Shown piece by piece: positions 1 to 7,244 of a DNA stretch of 64,000 nucleotides; within the stretch, counting starts at the first letter, position 1, and every line of letters starts with the position of its first letter. Source of the DNA: Bacteroidetes bacterium ADurb.Bin012 (GTDB taxonomy: Bacteria > Bacteroidota > Bacteroidia > Bacteroidales > TTA-H9); contig MWFC01000001.1 of the NCBI GenBank assembly GCA_002071415.1, forward strand, positions 62,001-126,000. The letters are read 5' to 3'. The position numbers were made by a program, and so were the translations under genes. The notes below the pieces were generated by a model, which made no database searches, was not told where the DNA came from, and saw only the letters and a list, made by a program, of their open reading frames with translations.

Positions 1-2851
1 TCCCAGTTTCAAAGCCATTTGCAGGAATTTTTAGTGAGGCATAGTATTTACTATCTGATTCAAAATAGAATTTATTCCCAGTCTCTTTTTTTATTTCACC
101 AGGTATGGCTAACTCATTATCCATTGGTATGGGTTTGAAATTTATTTTTGGGATGGCTTTTTTAACATGATTGTTTTCATCAACGATAAGATAATGAATA
201 GTTGGTTCGCTTTCGTTTATATTTAAATCATTCAAGGGAATATCGGTTATAGGTTCACTAAGAATATCGTTTAGTCCCCATAATCGGCGTAAATCGGCTA
301 TAAGTTGGCCAGGGAATGACCTAACGTCGTCGCATATTTCCCTTAAGATTTGTACTGATTTTTTGCTGATATAACGTGTGTCGTTGAGTTGTCGTTGAAT
401 AAAATCGTCAAGCATAGCGGGTTTTTTTGAAGTAAAACGCCTTGCTTTTTTATAGGGCAAGATTTGGAAGACTCTTTGCTCGATTTCTTCCCATGAATCA
501 GCATTCCATAAAGATTTACTACTGTTTTTTAAATAAAACTGATAAGGTGTCAATTCACCTTTCGAACGATTGAAATTGGCTTCACATAGAGTTTTATTTC
601 CGAATGAATCGTCTAAACTAACGGAATAGGGTATAATATGTTCAATTTGGAAAAAATTATGAGGCCCAAGCAAATCGGAAAGGCGAATGGTTTTACCCGT
701 ATAGGGACAGATTACGATACCATTTTTCTGTTCGATTTCACTATAAAGTAGATACTTAATGATGTTATCACGTGAAGGTTTTAAGCCTGCTTCAATGATT
801 CTTTCGCGAGCTTCCTTATTTTTTTGTTCATTAATTGCATTTTCTTTTCTGATTTCCTGTCGCCTTTTTTTATTGTTTTTCAAATCGCGTCCAACCTCAA
901 CATGGATGCGATCAAAACAGAAATCTGGCCCAAATTCGGGCATACTACGATATTTTTTCAGTAGATAATTTACGAGCCGGCGCATTTCATTTAGCCCAAT
1001 TTGGACAAGTGGATTTCTTAAATTCTCGACAGGTGAAATGTAATCTCCCTTTTTCTCTGGACCTACCTCCCGACTGGGATGGTATAATTTTAAAAAGGCT
1101 TTATCATTAGGGTTAAATCCAAAATTATTAACAGTGCTCGAAAGGTATTCTTTTATATTCTGAATAATTTCGCCTTCATGATATTTTTTGCCATTGCAAA
1201 GATCTTTGATAAATTGTTCTATATCACTATGATAATCTTTAAAATATTCCCATCTGCTGCCAAAAGTGTTTTTGATCCCTCCAAGCAAGACGGCTTGTTG
1301 AAAAATAAATCCCTTTTCAAGGAAAGGCAGTATGTTATGAATAGCTTTTAATGAGATTGATGCATACCCATCTTCAAGTGTAATTTTTGCGCTTTTTTGG
1401 GCTTTTTCTTCAGTGAAATGGTATTTTTTTATGAGCCGTTGGGTCAAAAGTTCTTCATCTTCAAAAAACATGAAATCATGCCATATTTCATGTTTATTCT
1501 GCACCCATATCTCAGTAGGAAACAAACTTTTTAATTTTTTTATAGTAGGACATCCAGAAACTTTTTGGTCTGCATCGTAATTGAAATATTCATTTTGCAG
1601 CTTTAAGGCATCAATAATAACTTTAAAGTCGAAAACTTTATCCTGATATGATATTACATTTAAAACAGTTTGCCGCTGACTAGCATCAAGCGGTTGTTCC
1701 TTTCGACCGTATCGTATATTATTTATCAATTGCCATGCTCTATATAGTTCGAAATCAGGATGAGAAATTGGACAAGGGGTAGGCCCGGTTTCTATCCATT
1801 TGTTGGTAGTTTTATCAAACATTATTCTCTTTTCGAAAGTACATTTTGACAAAAGATGTTTTTGTGATCTTAATGGCCGTTGCCAGAATAAAAGACTATC
1901 CTGACTTCTATATAATATTTCATGAGTTTCGTCATTAATTTCGATTCGTCCCCCAAAAAGAGTTTTTAAGGAGATCTGTTGTGCAACTTTTATGGTTTTC
2001 CCAGTAATAGTAACATTCTCAATGCCATATTGCAAGTAAATTTTATTGATTCTTTGCTTATTTCTTTCAGAATCATTATTCCCAGAAAGATGAAAGGATT
2101 TGAATATCGTAACAGTTTTATCATTTAATCCTAAATGTGGAGCTTGTTTTTCCCAAATAGCATGAAATTCCTTAACATACATTTCTCTTAAGGTATATCG
2201 GTTACGGGCTCTTAGCGGACGTCTATTCTCATCAGTTCTGTAGATATAAGTCTGATGCTCGGGAAGAATCATTTCATACAAAGTAGTTCCAAGAGTTTTA
2301 TTATAACCAATTTCTTTCTCGGTCTCGAGTATACCAATGGTATTATTTTCCCCTTGATAAATCTTTCCTGAATCTTTTCCTTTTCGACTACTGTAAAAAC
2401 CCCTTCTCTGAATAAAATGATAAAAGATTCTTCCGAGTTGTTCTAAGCTTAAATCTTCTTCTAATGCTTTTTTCCGCAATGCGTAAGGATTCATTTTCAA
2501 CCATTCTATAAACTCAGGATCATTTGGAAACTTTCTTCCATCCGATTTCAATTCATTGTTCCAATTTTTCCATTTTTTCAATGAGTTTAATGATAAGGGG
2601 CACATTTTAAGAGGGATCAATGTCTCAAGTAATTTGATCTTACTTAATCTTTTTCTGTAATAATGTCTCCTGAGTTGTCTTTTTTCTCTTCTCTGTGCAT
2701 TTTTTGAAGTCTCTTTTTCCCCCTGTCCTAAATTTTCTACTCCTTCAGGGAAAATTCTAACCCCGCAGTCAATAATTGACGCTTTTTCATCATCTACAAC
2801 TGCCCATCCAATGCTATTGACTCCTAAATCGAGTCCAAGGATTTTGCTCAT
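1..2851 (-). CDS. cas9: CRISPR-associated endonuclease Cas9, type II-C-like (partial, C-terminus beyond window)
   Basis: RNA-guided DNA endonuclease of a type II CRISPR system. About 950 residues are readable from ATG 2851 with no stop before the left edge. Domains in order: RuvC-I at the N-terminus (LGLDLGVNSIGWAV, Asp8); an Arg-rich bridge helix at about residues 55-75 (QRREKRQLRRHYYRKR); the recognition lobe with QRRGFYSSRKGK near 160 and RARNRYTLREMY near 215; RuvC-II with Glu652 (HVEVGRDLK); and HNH with a CPYTGK motif, His738 (IEHIIPYS) and Asn761 (NFNRSKGELTPYQ). After HNH come RQLNDTRYIS and LRRLWGL, then a stretch that does not yet reach RuvC-III, which fits the large Bacteroidota Cas9s. 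The residue before the HNH His is Glu where SpyCas9 has Asp. All catalytic residues seen are intact. RuvC-III and the PAM-interacting domain lie outside. Subtype II-C is inferred from lineage and architecture. Confidence 0.96.
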   Translation of the reverse strand, partial: MSKILGLDLGVNSIGWAVVDDEKASIIDCGVRIFPEGVENLGQGEKETSKNAQRREKRQLRRHYYRKRLSKIKLLETLIPLKMCPLSLNSLKKWKNWNNELKSDGRKFPNDPEFIEWLKMNPYALRKKALEEDLSLEQLGRIFYHFIQRRGFYSSRKGKDSGKIYQGENNTIGILETEKEIGYNKTLGTTLYEMILPEHQTYIYRTDENRRPLRARNRYTLREMYVKEFHAIWEKQAPHLGLNDKTVTIFKSFHLSGNNDSERNKQRINKIYLQYGIENVTITGKTIKVAQQISLKTLFGGRIEINDETHEILYRSQDSLLFWQRPLRSQKHLLSKCTFEKRIMFDKTTNKWIETGPTPCPISHPDFELYRAWQLINNIRYGRKEQPLDASQRQTVLNVISYQDKVFDFKVIIDALKLQNEYFNYDADQKVSGCPTIKKLKSLFPTEIWVQNKHEIWHDFMFFEDEELLTQRLIKKYHFTEEKAQKSAKITLEDGYASISLKAIHNILPFLEKGFIFQQAVLLGGIKNTFGSRWEYFKDYHSDIEQFIKDLCNGKKYHEGEIIQNIKEYLSSTVNNFGFNPNDKAFLKLYHPSREVGPEKKGDYISPVENLRNPLVQIGLNEMRRLVNYLLKKYRSMPEFGPDFCFDRIHVEVGRDLKNNKKRRQEIRKENAINEQKNKEARERIIEAGLKPSRDNIIKYLLYSEIEQKNGIVICPYTGKTIRLSDLLGPHNFFQIEHIIPYSVSLDDSFGNKTLCEANFNRSKGELTPYQFYLKNSSKSLWNADSWEEIEQRVFQILPYKKARRFTSKKPAMLDDFIQRQLNDTRYISKKSVQILREICDDVRSFPGQLIADLRRLWGLNDILSEPITDIPLNDLNINESEPTIHYLIVDENNHVKKAIPKINFKPIPMDNELAIPGEIKKETGNKFYFESDSKYYASLKIPANGFETG

Positions 2852-2969
2852 AATTGATTAATTTTTAAATTATTAGATTTAATTTTAGATTTCTGAGTGT
2901 GGTTTGTCCAGTTAATACCTTTGTTTTCCTTAGAAGATGGGTTAAAATTAAATATTTTTTATGAAAGTG

Positions 2970-2996
2970 TTGCATAATAAAAAAGTTGTATCTTTG
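2970..2996 (+). promoter_or_regulatory. Promoter of the tracrRNA (Bacteroidota -33/-7)
   Basis: TTG at 2970-2972, a 16 nt spacer, then TATCTTTG at 2989-2996, an exact match to the Bacteroidota -7 consensus TAnnTTTG. It predicts transcription starting near 3001-3004, exactly where the anti-repeat begins. Confidence 0.75.
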
Positions 2997-3001
2997 TTGA
3001 C

Positions 3002-3088
3002 GAAGATTATTCCAATCTTATCTTATCACAACAAGGCTATATGCCGAAGGACTTAGTCCTATGCCCCTGCTTCGGTAGGGGTTTTTTT
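3002..3088 (+). ncRNA. tracrRNA candidate of the type II CRISPR system
   Basis: Trans-activating RNA that would pair with crRNA repeats and load Cas9. From 5' to 3': an unstructured anti-repeat at about 3002-3032 ending in TTATCACAAC; a short nexus-like hairpin GGC(tatat)GCC at 3035-3045; a second hairpin AGGAC(tta)GTCCT at 3048-3060; and a terminator at 3064-3088. A repeat beginning GTTGTGATAAGATAAGATTG is predicted from the anti-repeat. GTTGTG is a common start of Bacteroidota II-C repeats as I recall them. It is transcribed divergently from cas9, whose start is 150 bp away. The repeat itself is not in the window, so pairing cannot be confirmed here. Confidence 0.82.
3064..3088 (+). terminator. 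tracrRNA terminator with UUCG loop
   Basis: A 7-bp stem CCCCTGC/GGTAGGGG-type (3064-3070 with 3075-3081, one G-U pair) capped by a C(UUCG)G tetraloop and followed by seven T. It is an intrinsic terminator and forms the last hairpin of the tracrRNA. Confidence 0.85.
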
Positions 3089-3134
3089 AGTTTGTGACTT
3101 TATCCTTTCCATTTGATCCTACCGGTTAAGTCGG

Positions 3135-3165
3135 AGATTTATTGATTTAATAAAATCAGTAATCT
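3135..3165. repeat. AT-rich inverted repeat between tracrRNA and pgeF
   Basis: AGATTTATTGATTT at 3135-3148 and AAATCAGTAATCT at 3153-3165 pair over 10 bp with one wobble, a 1-nt bulge and 3 more bp, around a 4-nt loop. No T-tract follows, so it is not a normal terminator. The function is unknown. It lies within the diverged tracr-like sequence seen on the minus strand. Confidence 0.5.
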
Positions 3166-3195
3166 TCGTGTCGTAGCTCATTTATTAAATTTCTA

Positions 3196-3222
3196 TAAAG
3201 GTAGCACAAATGTCTTCGTCAA
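3196..3222 (-). promoter_or_regulatory. Possible minus-strand promoter reading toward cas9
   Basis: On the minus strand TTG (3222-3220), a 16-nt spacer and TACCTTTA (3203-3196) resemble the tracrRNA promoter, differing from consensus only in the last base of the -7 box. Transcripts would run through the tracrRNA locus in antisense and into cas9. I see no better -33/-7 pair between 2852 and 3000. Confidence 0.4.
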
Positions 3223-3280
3223 AGATGTTTTTTTGCAAAATTGTCCGGAATCTCTTTGTTTTGCAGAAATTCAGGGTTAG

Positions 3281-4075
3281 ATGTTAATAGATAAGGATGA
3301 ACCAATTTGCTGTTATTTCGAGAATCTTTCGAGATTTGACGGGGAAATTCTGCATTTTGTTTCCACACGAAGGTTTCTAAAAGATCAGCAGTTTTCCATT
3401 TCCTTCAATGGTTCTTTGTCGAAAGATAGAGTAAGAGTAAACCGAAAAGTCCTTTTCTCGAAATTTGGACTCGATGTGAGTAGTTCTGTGTTTACCACAC
3501 AGGTTCATGGAAACAAGGTGGAGCGCATTTCAATAAAAGAGAAGGGCAGGGGTGTCAACGAAGTTTTAAAAACCTGCCTTGGCAGCGATGGCATGATAAC
3601 GCAACATCAGGAGATTTGTCTGGTTATTCAAATGGCTGATTGCGTTCCCCTGTTATTTTTTGATCCTATAAAAAAGGTTATAGCTACTGCCCACGCTGGT
3701 TGGAGAGGAACTGTAATGAAAATTGGCGCAAAAGTTATCGAAGAGTTTCGTAATGTTTACGATTCGGACCCGGCAGATATTTTGGCAGGCATTGGGCCAT
3801 CCATCGGGCCATGTTGCTATGAAGTAGGGAATGAGGTCATAAGCAAAGTGGAAGAAGCCTTTCGTGATACCAAAGGCATTTTGCTGAATCATCCCAAATT
3901 TTCTCGGCCCGTATTCGACTTATGGGAAGCCAATCGAAGAATTTTGATAGAAAAAGGCATAAATCCCCGCAATATCGAAATGGCGAACCTTTGCACGCGT
4001 TGTCATTCAGATATGTTTTTCTCGGCTCGTGCTGGCGATGAAGGCCGTTTTGGTTCTTTCATTATGTTGAAATAA
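3281..4075 (+). CDS. pgeF: Peptidoglycan-editing factor / purine nucleoside phosphorylase, PgeF (YfiH, DUF152) family
   Basis: Multicopper-laccase-like fold family, known as polyphenol oxidase YfiH, PgeF or bacterial LACC1 homologue. Members phosphorolyse or deaminate purine nucleosides and influence peptidoglycan composition. The 264 aa length is typical. The metal-binding set is visible: His76 (TTQVHG), Cys121 (ADCVPLLF) and His138 (AHAGWRGT), followed by GPSIGPCCYEVG and the C-terminal CTRCHSDMFFSARAG. ATG 3281 is the first in-frame start. It stands alone, downstream of the tracrRNA region and on the opposite strand from cas9, so it marks the edge of the CRISPR locus. The exact substrate is not deducible. 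Confidence 0.93.
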   Translation: MLIDKDEPICCYFENLSRFDGEILHFVSTRRFLKDQQFSISFNGSLSKDRVRVNRKVLFSKFGLDVSSSVFTTQVHGNKVERISIKEKGRGVNEVLKTCLGSDGMITQHQEICLVIQMADCVPLLFFDPIKKVIATAHAGWRGTVMKIGAKVIEEFRNVYDSDPADILAGIGPSIGPCCYEVGNEVISKVEEAFRDTKGILLNHPKFSRPVFDLWEANRRILIEKGINPRNIEMANLCTRCHSDMFFSARAGDEGRFGSFIMLK

Positions 4076-4129
4076 ATATTTCAATCAAGGGAAAACAGCA
4101 GAATGTTTAGACCGAGTGATGAAAATCTC

Positions 4130-4137
4130 TATTTTTG
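4130..4137 (+). promoter_or_regulatory. -7 box before the T9SS protein
   Basis: TATTTTTG at 4130-4137 matches TAnnTTTG, 41 nt before the ATG. No clear -33 TTG is present. Confidence 0.4.
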
Positions 4138-4177
4138 CAACATGAACCAACATTTTACAAACCCAAATTAATAAGCG

Positions 4178-5275
4178 ATGAGAAAAATTTTACTTTCTGT
4201 ATTATTGATGTCTTTGGGAGGCTGGTTATCAGCTCAGAGTCTTCAGCTTAAAACCTTGGATGGAAAGTTGATTGCCAATGATGCTACTCTTTATTGGGGT
4301 GGATTGCCCACCGAATATATGGTGGCCAGAATTTTGGTAAGCAATACTTCTACCGAGGCAAAGAATGTTTTCGTGAAGAAGTATGAGGAATTTGCCGCCA
4401 AGGATTCTACTGCAACTTTTTGCTGGGGAGCTTGTTTCCCATGGTTTGTCAACGTAAGTCCCGAAGGCATTGTGATTGATGCTGGAGGCACTTCTACTGA
4501 TTTTACGGCCGATTATGATGCCGGTGGCGTACTGGGTCATACACGGCTGAAGTTTACTTTTTTTGTGGAAAATAATCCCAACGACAGCGTTTCGTTTCGT
4601 GTAGAATTTTCGCCTTCCTACCTTAGTCTGAGAAACACAGAAGATTCCATTCCTACTGCTTCTGTTCTGAATGTTGTGGGCTCATATACGGAGGTGATAC
4701 AATATGATTTGATATTGACCAATCACAGCAAAGAAACGAAGAATGTGAGCATGCACAAGATTCATCTGTCGGTGATTGAGGGTACTGAGATGTATTTTTG
4801 TTGGGGAGATTGTTATCCACCCGATGTATTTGAACTTCCCGAACCCATGGTTATGGCTGCTGGAGAATCATCTCAAGGGCTGAGTGTGGATTATGACCCA
4901 AAATCGCATTCGGGAACATCAACCATAACCTATGTATTTTATGATTTTGATCATCCCGCTGATTCGGTTTGGGTTGATTTTGCCTTCGATGGTCAGGCCG
5001 CCGGAATCGATTATCTCGCCTCGGATATTTTGAAGATTTCTTACAGAGCTTTTAGTCATGAACTTTTCATCGAATGGGAAAACGAAATTTCATATGGCAG
5101 TAAAAATCTTCAAGTAATTGATATGAGCGGAAAGGTTGTTTTTACAAAAACCTTATCCAGCAATAGCAGGCAGCAAACTATTACACTTCCTTATCTTTCT
5201 CAGGGCATATATATGATTGTAATAAATTTGCCAGACGGAATGGTTTATCGAAATAAATTCCTTATTAGTCGTTAA
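4178..5275 (+). CDS. Secreted protein with duplicated FCWGxC module and T9SS type A sorting domain
   Basis: Not assigned to a named family. A signal peptide is clear (residues 1-20, LSVLLMSLGGWLSAQ). Two similar beta-rich halves follow, each with an F-C-W-G-x-C-[FY]-P motif: Cys82/Cys86 and Cys208/Cys212. The final ~75 residues (from about 290) form a Por/T9SS C-terminal domain, with LQVIDMSGKVV, then QGIYMIVI and a basic KFLISR end, which directs export through the type IX system and surface anchoring. It sits between pgeF and a tetR gene and has its own promoter and terminator. It could be a surface adhesin or a carrier domain protein. The function is unknown. Confidence 0.85.
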   Translation: MRKILLSVLLMSLGGWLSAQSLQLKTLDGKLIANDATLYWGGLPTEYMVARILVSNTSTEAKNVFVKKYEEFAAKDSTATFCWGACFPWFVNVSPEGIVIDAGGTSTDFTADYDAGGVLGHTRLKFTFFVENNPNDSVSFRVEFSPSYLSLRNTEDSIPTASVLNVVGSYTEVIQYDLILTNHSKETKNVSMHKIHLSVIEGTEMYFCWGDCYPPDVFELPEPMVMAAGESSQGLSVDYDPKSHSGTSTITYVFYDFDHPADSVWVDFAFDGQAAGIDYLASDILKISYRAFSHELFIEWENEISYGSKNLQVIDMSGKVVFTKTLSSNSRQQTITLPYLSQGIYMIVINLPDGMVYRNKFLISR

Positions 5276-5302
5276 ATAATTTTTTATCGTATATTTTTAA
5301 GG

Positions 5303-5343
5303 CTGCCGGAGTTTTAAATTTTTAAATATTCGGCAGTTTTTTT
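5303..5343 (+). terminator. Intrinsic terminator after the T9SS protein
   Basis: CTGCCG (5303-5308) pairs with CGGCAG (5331-5336); the loop is AT-rich and itself foldable; seven T follow. Confidence 0.75.
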
Positions 5344-5374
5344 GTTTTTTTAAGGAAACTTCTTTCAAAAAAAT

Positions 5375-5382
5375 TATTTTTG
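5375..5382 (+). promoter_or_regulatory. -7 box before tetR
   Basis: TATTTTTG matches TAnnTTTG and lies 33 nt before the ATG of the TetR gene. Confidence 0.4.
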
Positions 5383-5414
5383 CTTTAGGATATAAATTTT
5401 GATTGGTATAAAAC

Positions 5415-6038
5415 ATGAAACCACAGGGAAAAGCGAGTCGGGAAGAGATTTTGGAAGCCGCCCGCAAGGTTTTTATAGAGAATGGTTACGATGGGGCCCG
5501 CATGCAGGAAATTGCCGATGAGGCAGGGGTAAATAAAGCCCTTATTCATTATTATTTTCGGTCGAAGGAAGAACTTTTTCAGGAAGTTTTTTTAGAGGCC
5601 TTTATTAAGGTAGTTCCCTCGGTGATGGTGATTTTAAACTCCGACGAGCCATTGTTCAAGAAAATCGAACAGTTTGTTTCGAAATATCTCGACACTTTGA
5701 ATGAAAATCCATTGATTCCGGGATTTATACTTCACGAACTTGCTCATGGCCGCCAGCATATCGATGCCTTGATCAGAGGGACAGGACTAAATCCTCAGTT
5801 TTTTATCAATCAAATATACAGAGAAATTGACGCGGGGAAAATCAAAAACTGCGATCCAACCCAGCTCATCATTAATATCCTTTCCTTGTGTATTTTTCCT
5901 TTTGTTGCTCAGCCTATTTTGAAGGGTGTATTCTTTCGTAACCGGGAAGATGATTACGCGCGATTTATGCTGGAACGCAAGTCGGATGTTGTCAGGTTTA
6001 TCATTGCCTCCATCCGTAAACAGCAGGAAGAAAGTTGA
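5415..6038 (+). CDS. TetR/AcrR family transcriptional regulator
   Basis: DNA-binding one-component regulator of 207 aa. The N-terminal TetR helix-turn-helix is evident at residues 8-55: REEILEAARKVFIENGYDGA, then MQEIADEAGVNKALIHYYF and RSKEELF. The variable C-terminal ligand domain (about 60-207) is alpha-helical and unassigned, with a hydrophobic segment around 155-175. The neighbours are an unrelated secreted protein upstream and a convergent lptG downstream, so no target is implied by context. The ligand is unknown. Autoregulation is usual for the family, but no operator could be singled out. Confidence 0.92.
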   Translation: MKPQGKASREEILEAARKVFIENGYDGARMQEIADEAGVNKALIHYYFRSKEELFQEVFLEAFIKVVPSVMVILNSDEPLFKKIEQFVSKYLDTLNENPLIPGFILHELAHGRQHIDALIRGTGLNPQFFINQIYREIDAGKIKNCDPTQLIINILSLCIFPFVAQPILKGVFFRNREDDYARFMLERKSDVVRFIIASIRKQQEES

Positions 6039-6110
6039 TTTGAGTTTTTTGGCCGATGTTTCCTCTAAAGAGTTATTCTTTGGGAGTGAGTTGTCGATAA
6101 AAACCTGTTA

Positions 6111-7220
6111 TTATTTAGGGGCTTTGAGCAATAACCAGATAGCTATAATTCCAAAAAAGATATTAGGAAGCCAGGTAGCCAGCATGGGCGCCATATTTCC
6201 ATAAACCGAGAATTGAGTAGTGATCTGCATGAACAGAATATAAGTAAAAGTAATGCCAATACCGATACCCAGGTGCATACCTGTTCCTCCTCTAACTTTT
6301 CTGCTCGACAGTGCCATACCAATCAATGTAAGTATGATGGCCGATATAGGTTCGGCTATACGTTTGTGCATCTCCGTCTCGTAATATTTTATCGTACTGC
6401 TTCCTTTGAGTTTTTCTCTCTCGATGAACGCCTTCAACTCATTGAAATTCATTATCTTCATGTCTTCCTTGTCCACTATGATTTCTGTGGGGCGAAGATT
6501 GAGAGTAGTGTCCTTTTGGCTTCCAAATACCAGGCTTTGCTCAAAGGTAGCTGTATCGATAAAGCGTTCGGTGTAATTGATGATGTGCCATTTCGATTTT
6601 ATTGAATCCCATTTTATCTGATCGCTCATGAGTTTGTAGCTGAGTTTACTGTTTTCTATTCTTTCGATGGTAAAGCGGTAACCGTTTTTTCTGGCATTGT
6701 CCCATGATTCGAAGTAAACGAATACACCGGGTTCGATTTGTAAGTGAAGATTGAGGGATTTGCTTCGGAGAGGATTCTTGATATATTGTTTTTCGAAGTC
6801 TCTAAGCTTGATGTTTGTATGGGGAATGAGGAAATTAGAGAAATAGAGTGTAAGAATGACGAGGAATGTTGCAGAGATCAAATATGGTTTGAGCAGTCGA
6901 AAGAAATTGATTCCGCTACTGAGCATTGCAATGATTTCGGAGCGTTCGGCAAGTCGTGATGTAAAAAAAATGACGGCAATAAAGGTGAAGAGCGAACTGA
7001 AAAGATTGATAAAATAGGGAATGAAATTCAGGTAATAATCGAAGATGATAGCTCGCAGAGGTGCTCGTCGGGTTAAGAAATCATCGATTTTTTCGGAAAC
7101 ATCGAAAACGACGACGATAATGATGAGCAGGCCAATAGAATAGAAAAATGTTCCGAGGAATTTTCGGATAATATAACGATCGATTACGGTGAGTCGGAAT
7201 GATATAAAATTTTTCCTCAT
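6111..7220 (-). CDS. lptG: LptF/LptG family LPS export permease (YjgP/YjgQ)
   Basis: Inner-membrane permease of the LptB2FG transporter that extracts lipopolysaccharide from the inner membrane. The 369 aa have the family layout: a first transmembrane helix after DRYIIRKFLGTFFYS, two more helices by residue ~115 with the RLAERSEIIAMLSSGIN coupling helix, a large periplasmic beta-jellyroll (about 130-280), and three C-terminal helices with SSRKVRGGTGMHLGIGIG. ATG 7220 is chosen. The reading frame opens five codons earlier, but only with TTG. It follows tgt by 24 nt on the same strand, a pairing common in Bacteroidota as I recall. LptG rather than LptF is an inference. Confidence 0.9.
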   Translation of the reverse strand: MRKNFISFRLTVIDRYIIRKFLGTFFYSIGLLIIIVVVFDVSEKIDDFLTRRAPLRAIIFDYYLNFIPYFINLFSSLFTFIAVIFFTSRLAERSEIIAMLSSGINFFRLLKPYLISATFLVILTLYFSNFLIPHTNIKLRDFEKQYIKNPLRSKSLNLHLQIEPGVFVYFESWDNARKNGYRFTIERIENSKLSYKLMSDQIKWDSIKSKWHIINYTERFIDTATFEQSLVFGSQKDTTLNLRPTEIIVDKEDMKIMNFNELKAFIEREKLKGSSTIKYYETEMHKRIAEPISAIILTLIGMALSSRKVRGGTGMHLGIGIGITFTYILFMQITTQFSVYGNMAPMLATWLPNIFFGIIAIWLLLKAPK

Positions 7221-7244
7221 GAATATGGGATACAAAGTGCGAAT

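Noticed and set aside
759-968. 69-aa plus-strand open frame
   Set aside because: It is a shadow antisense to cas9 between the RuvC-II and HNH coding parts; the opposite strand has clear Cas9 motifs.
1-3280. Search for a CRISPR array inside the window
   Set aside because: No series of direct repeats is present; only the single anti-repeat and its diverged inverted copies. The array must be left of the window, if it exists.
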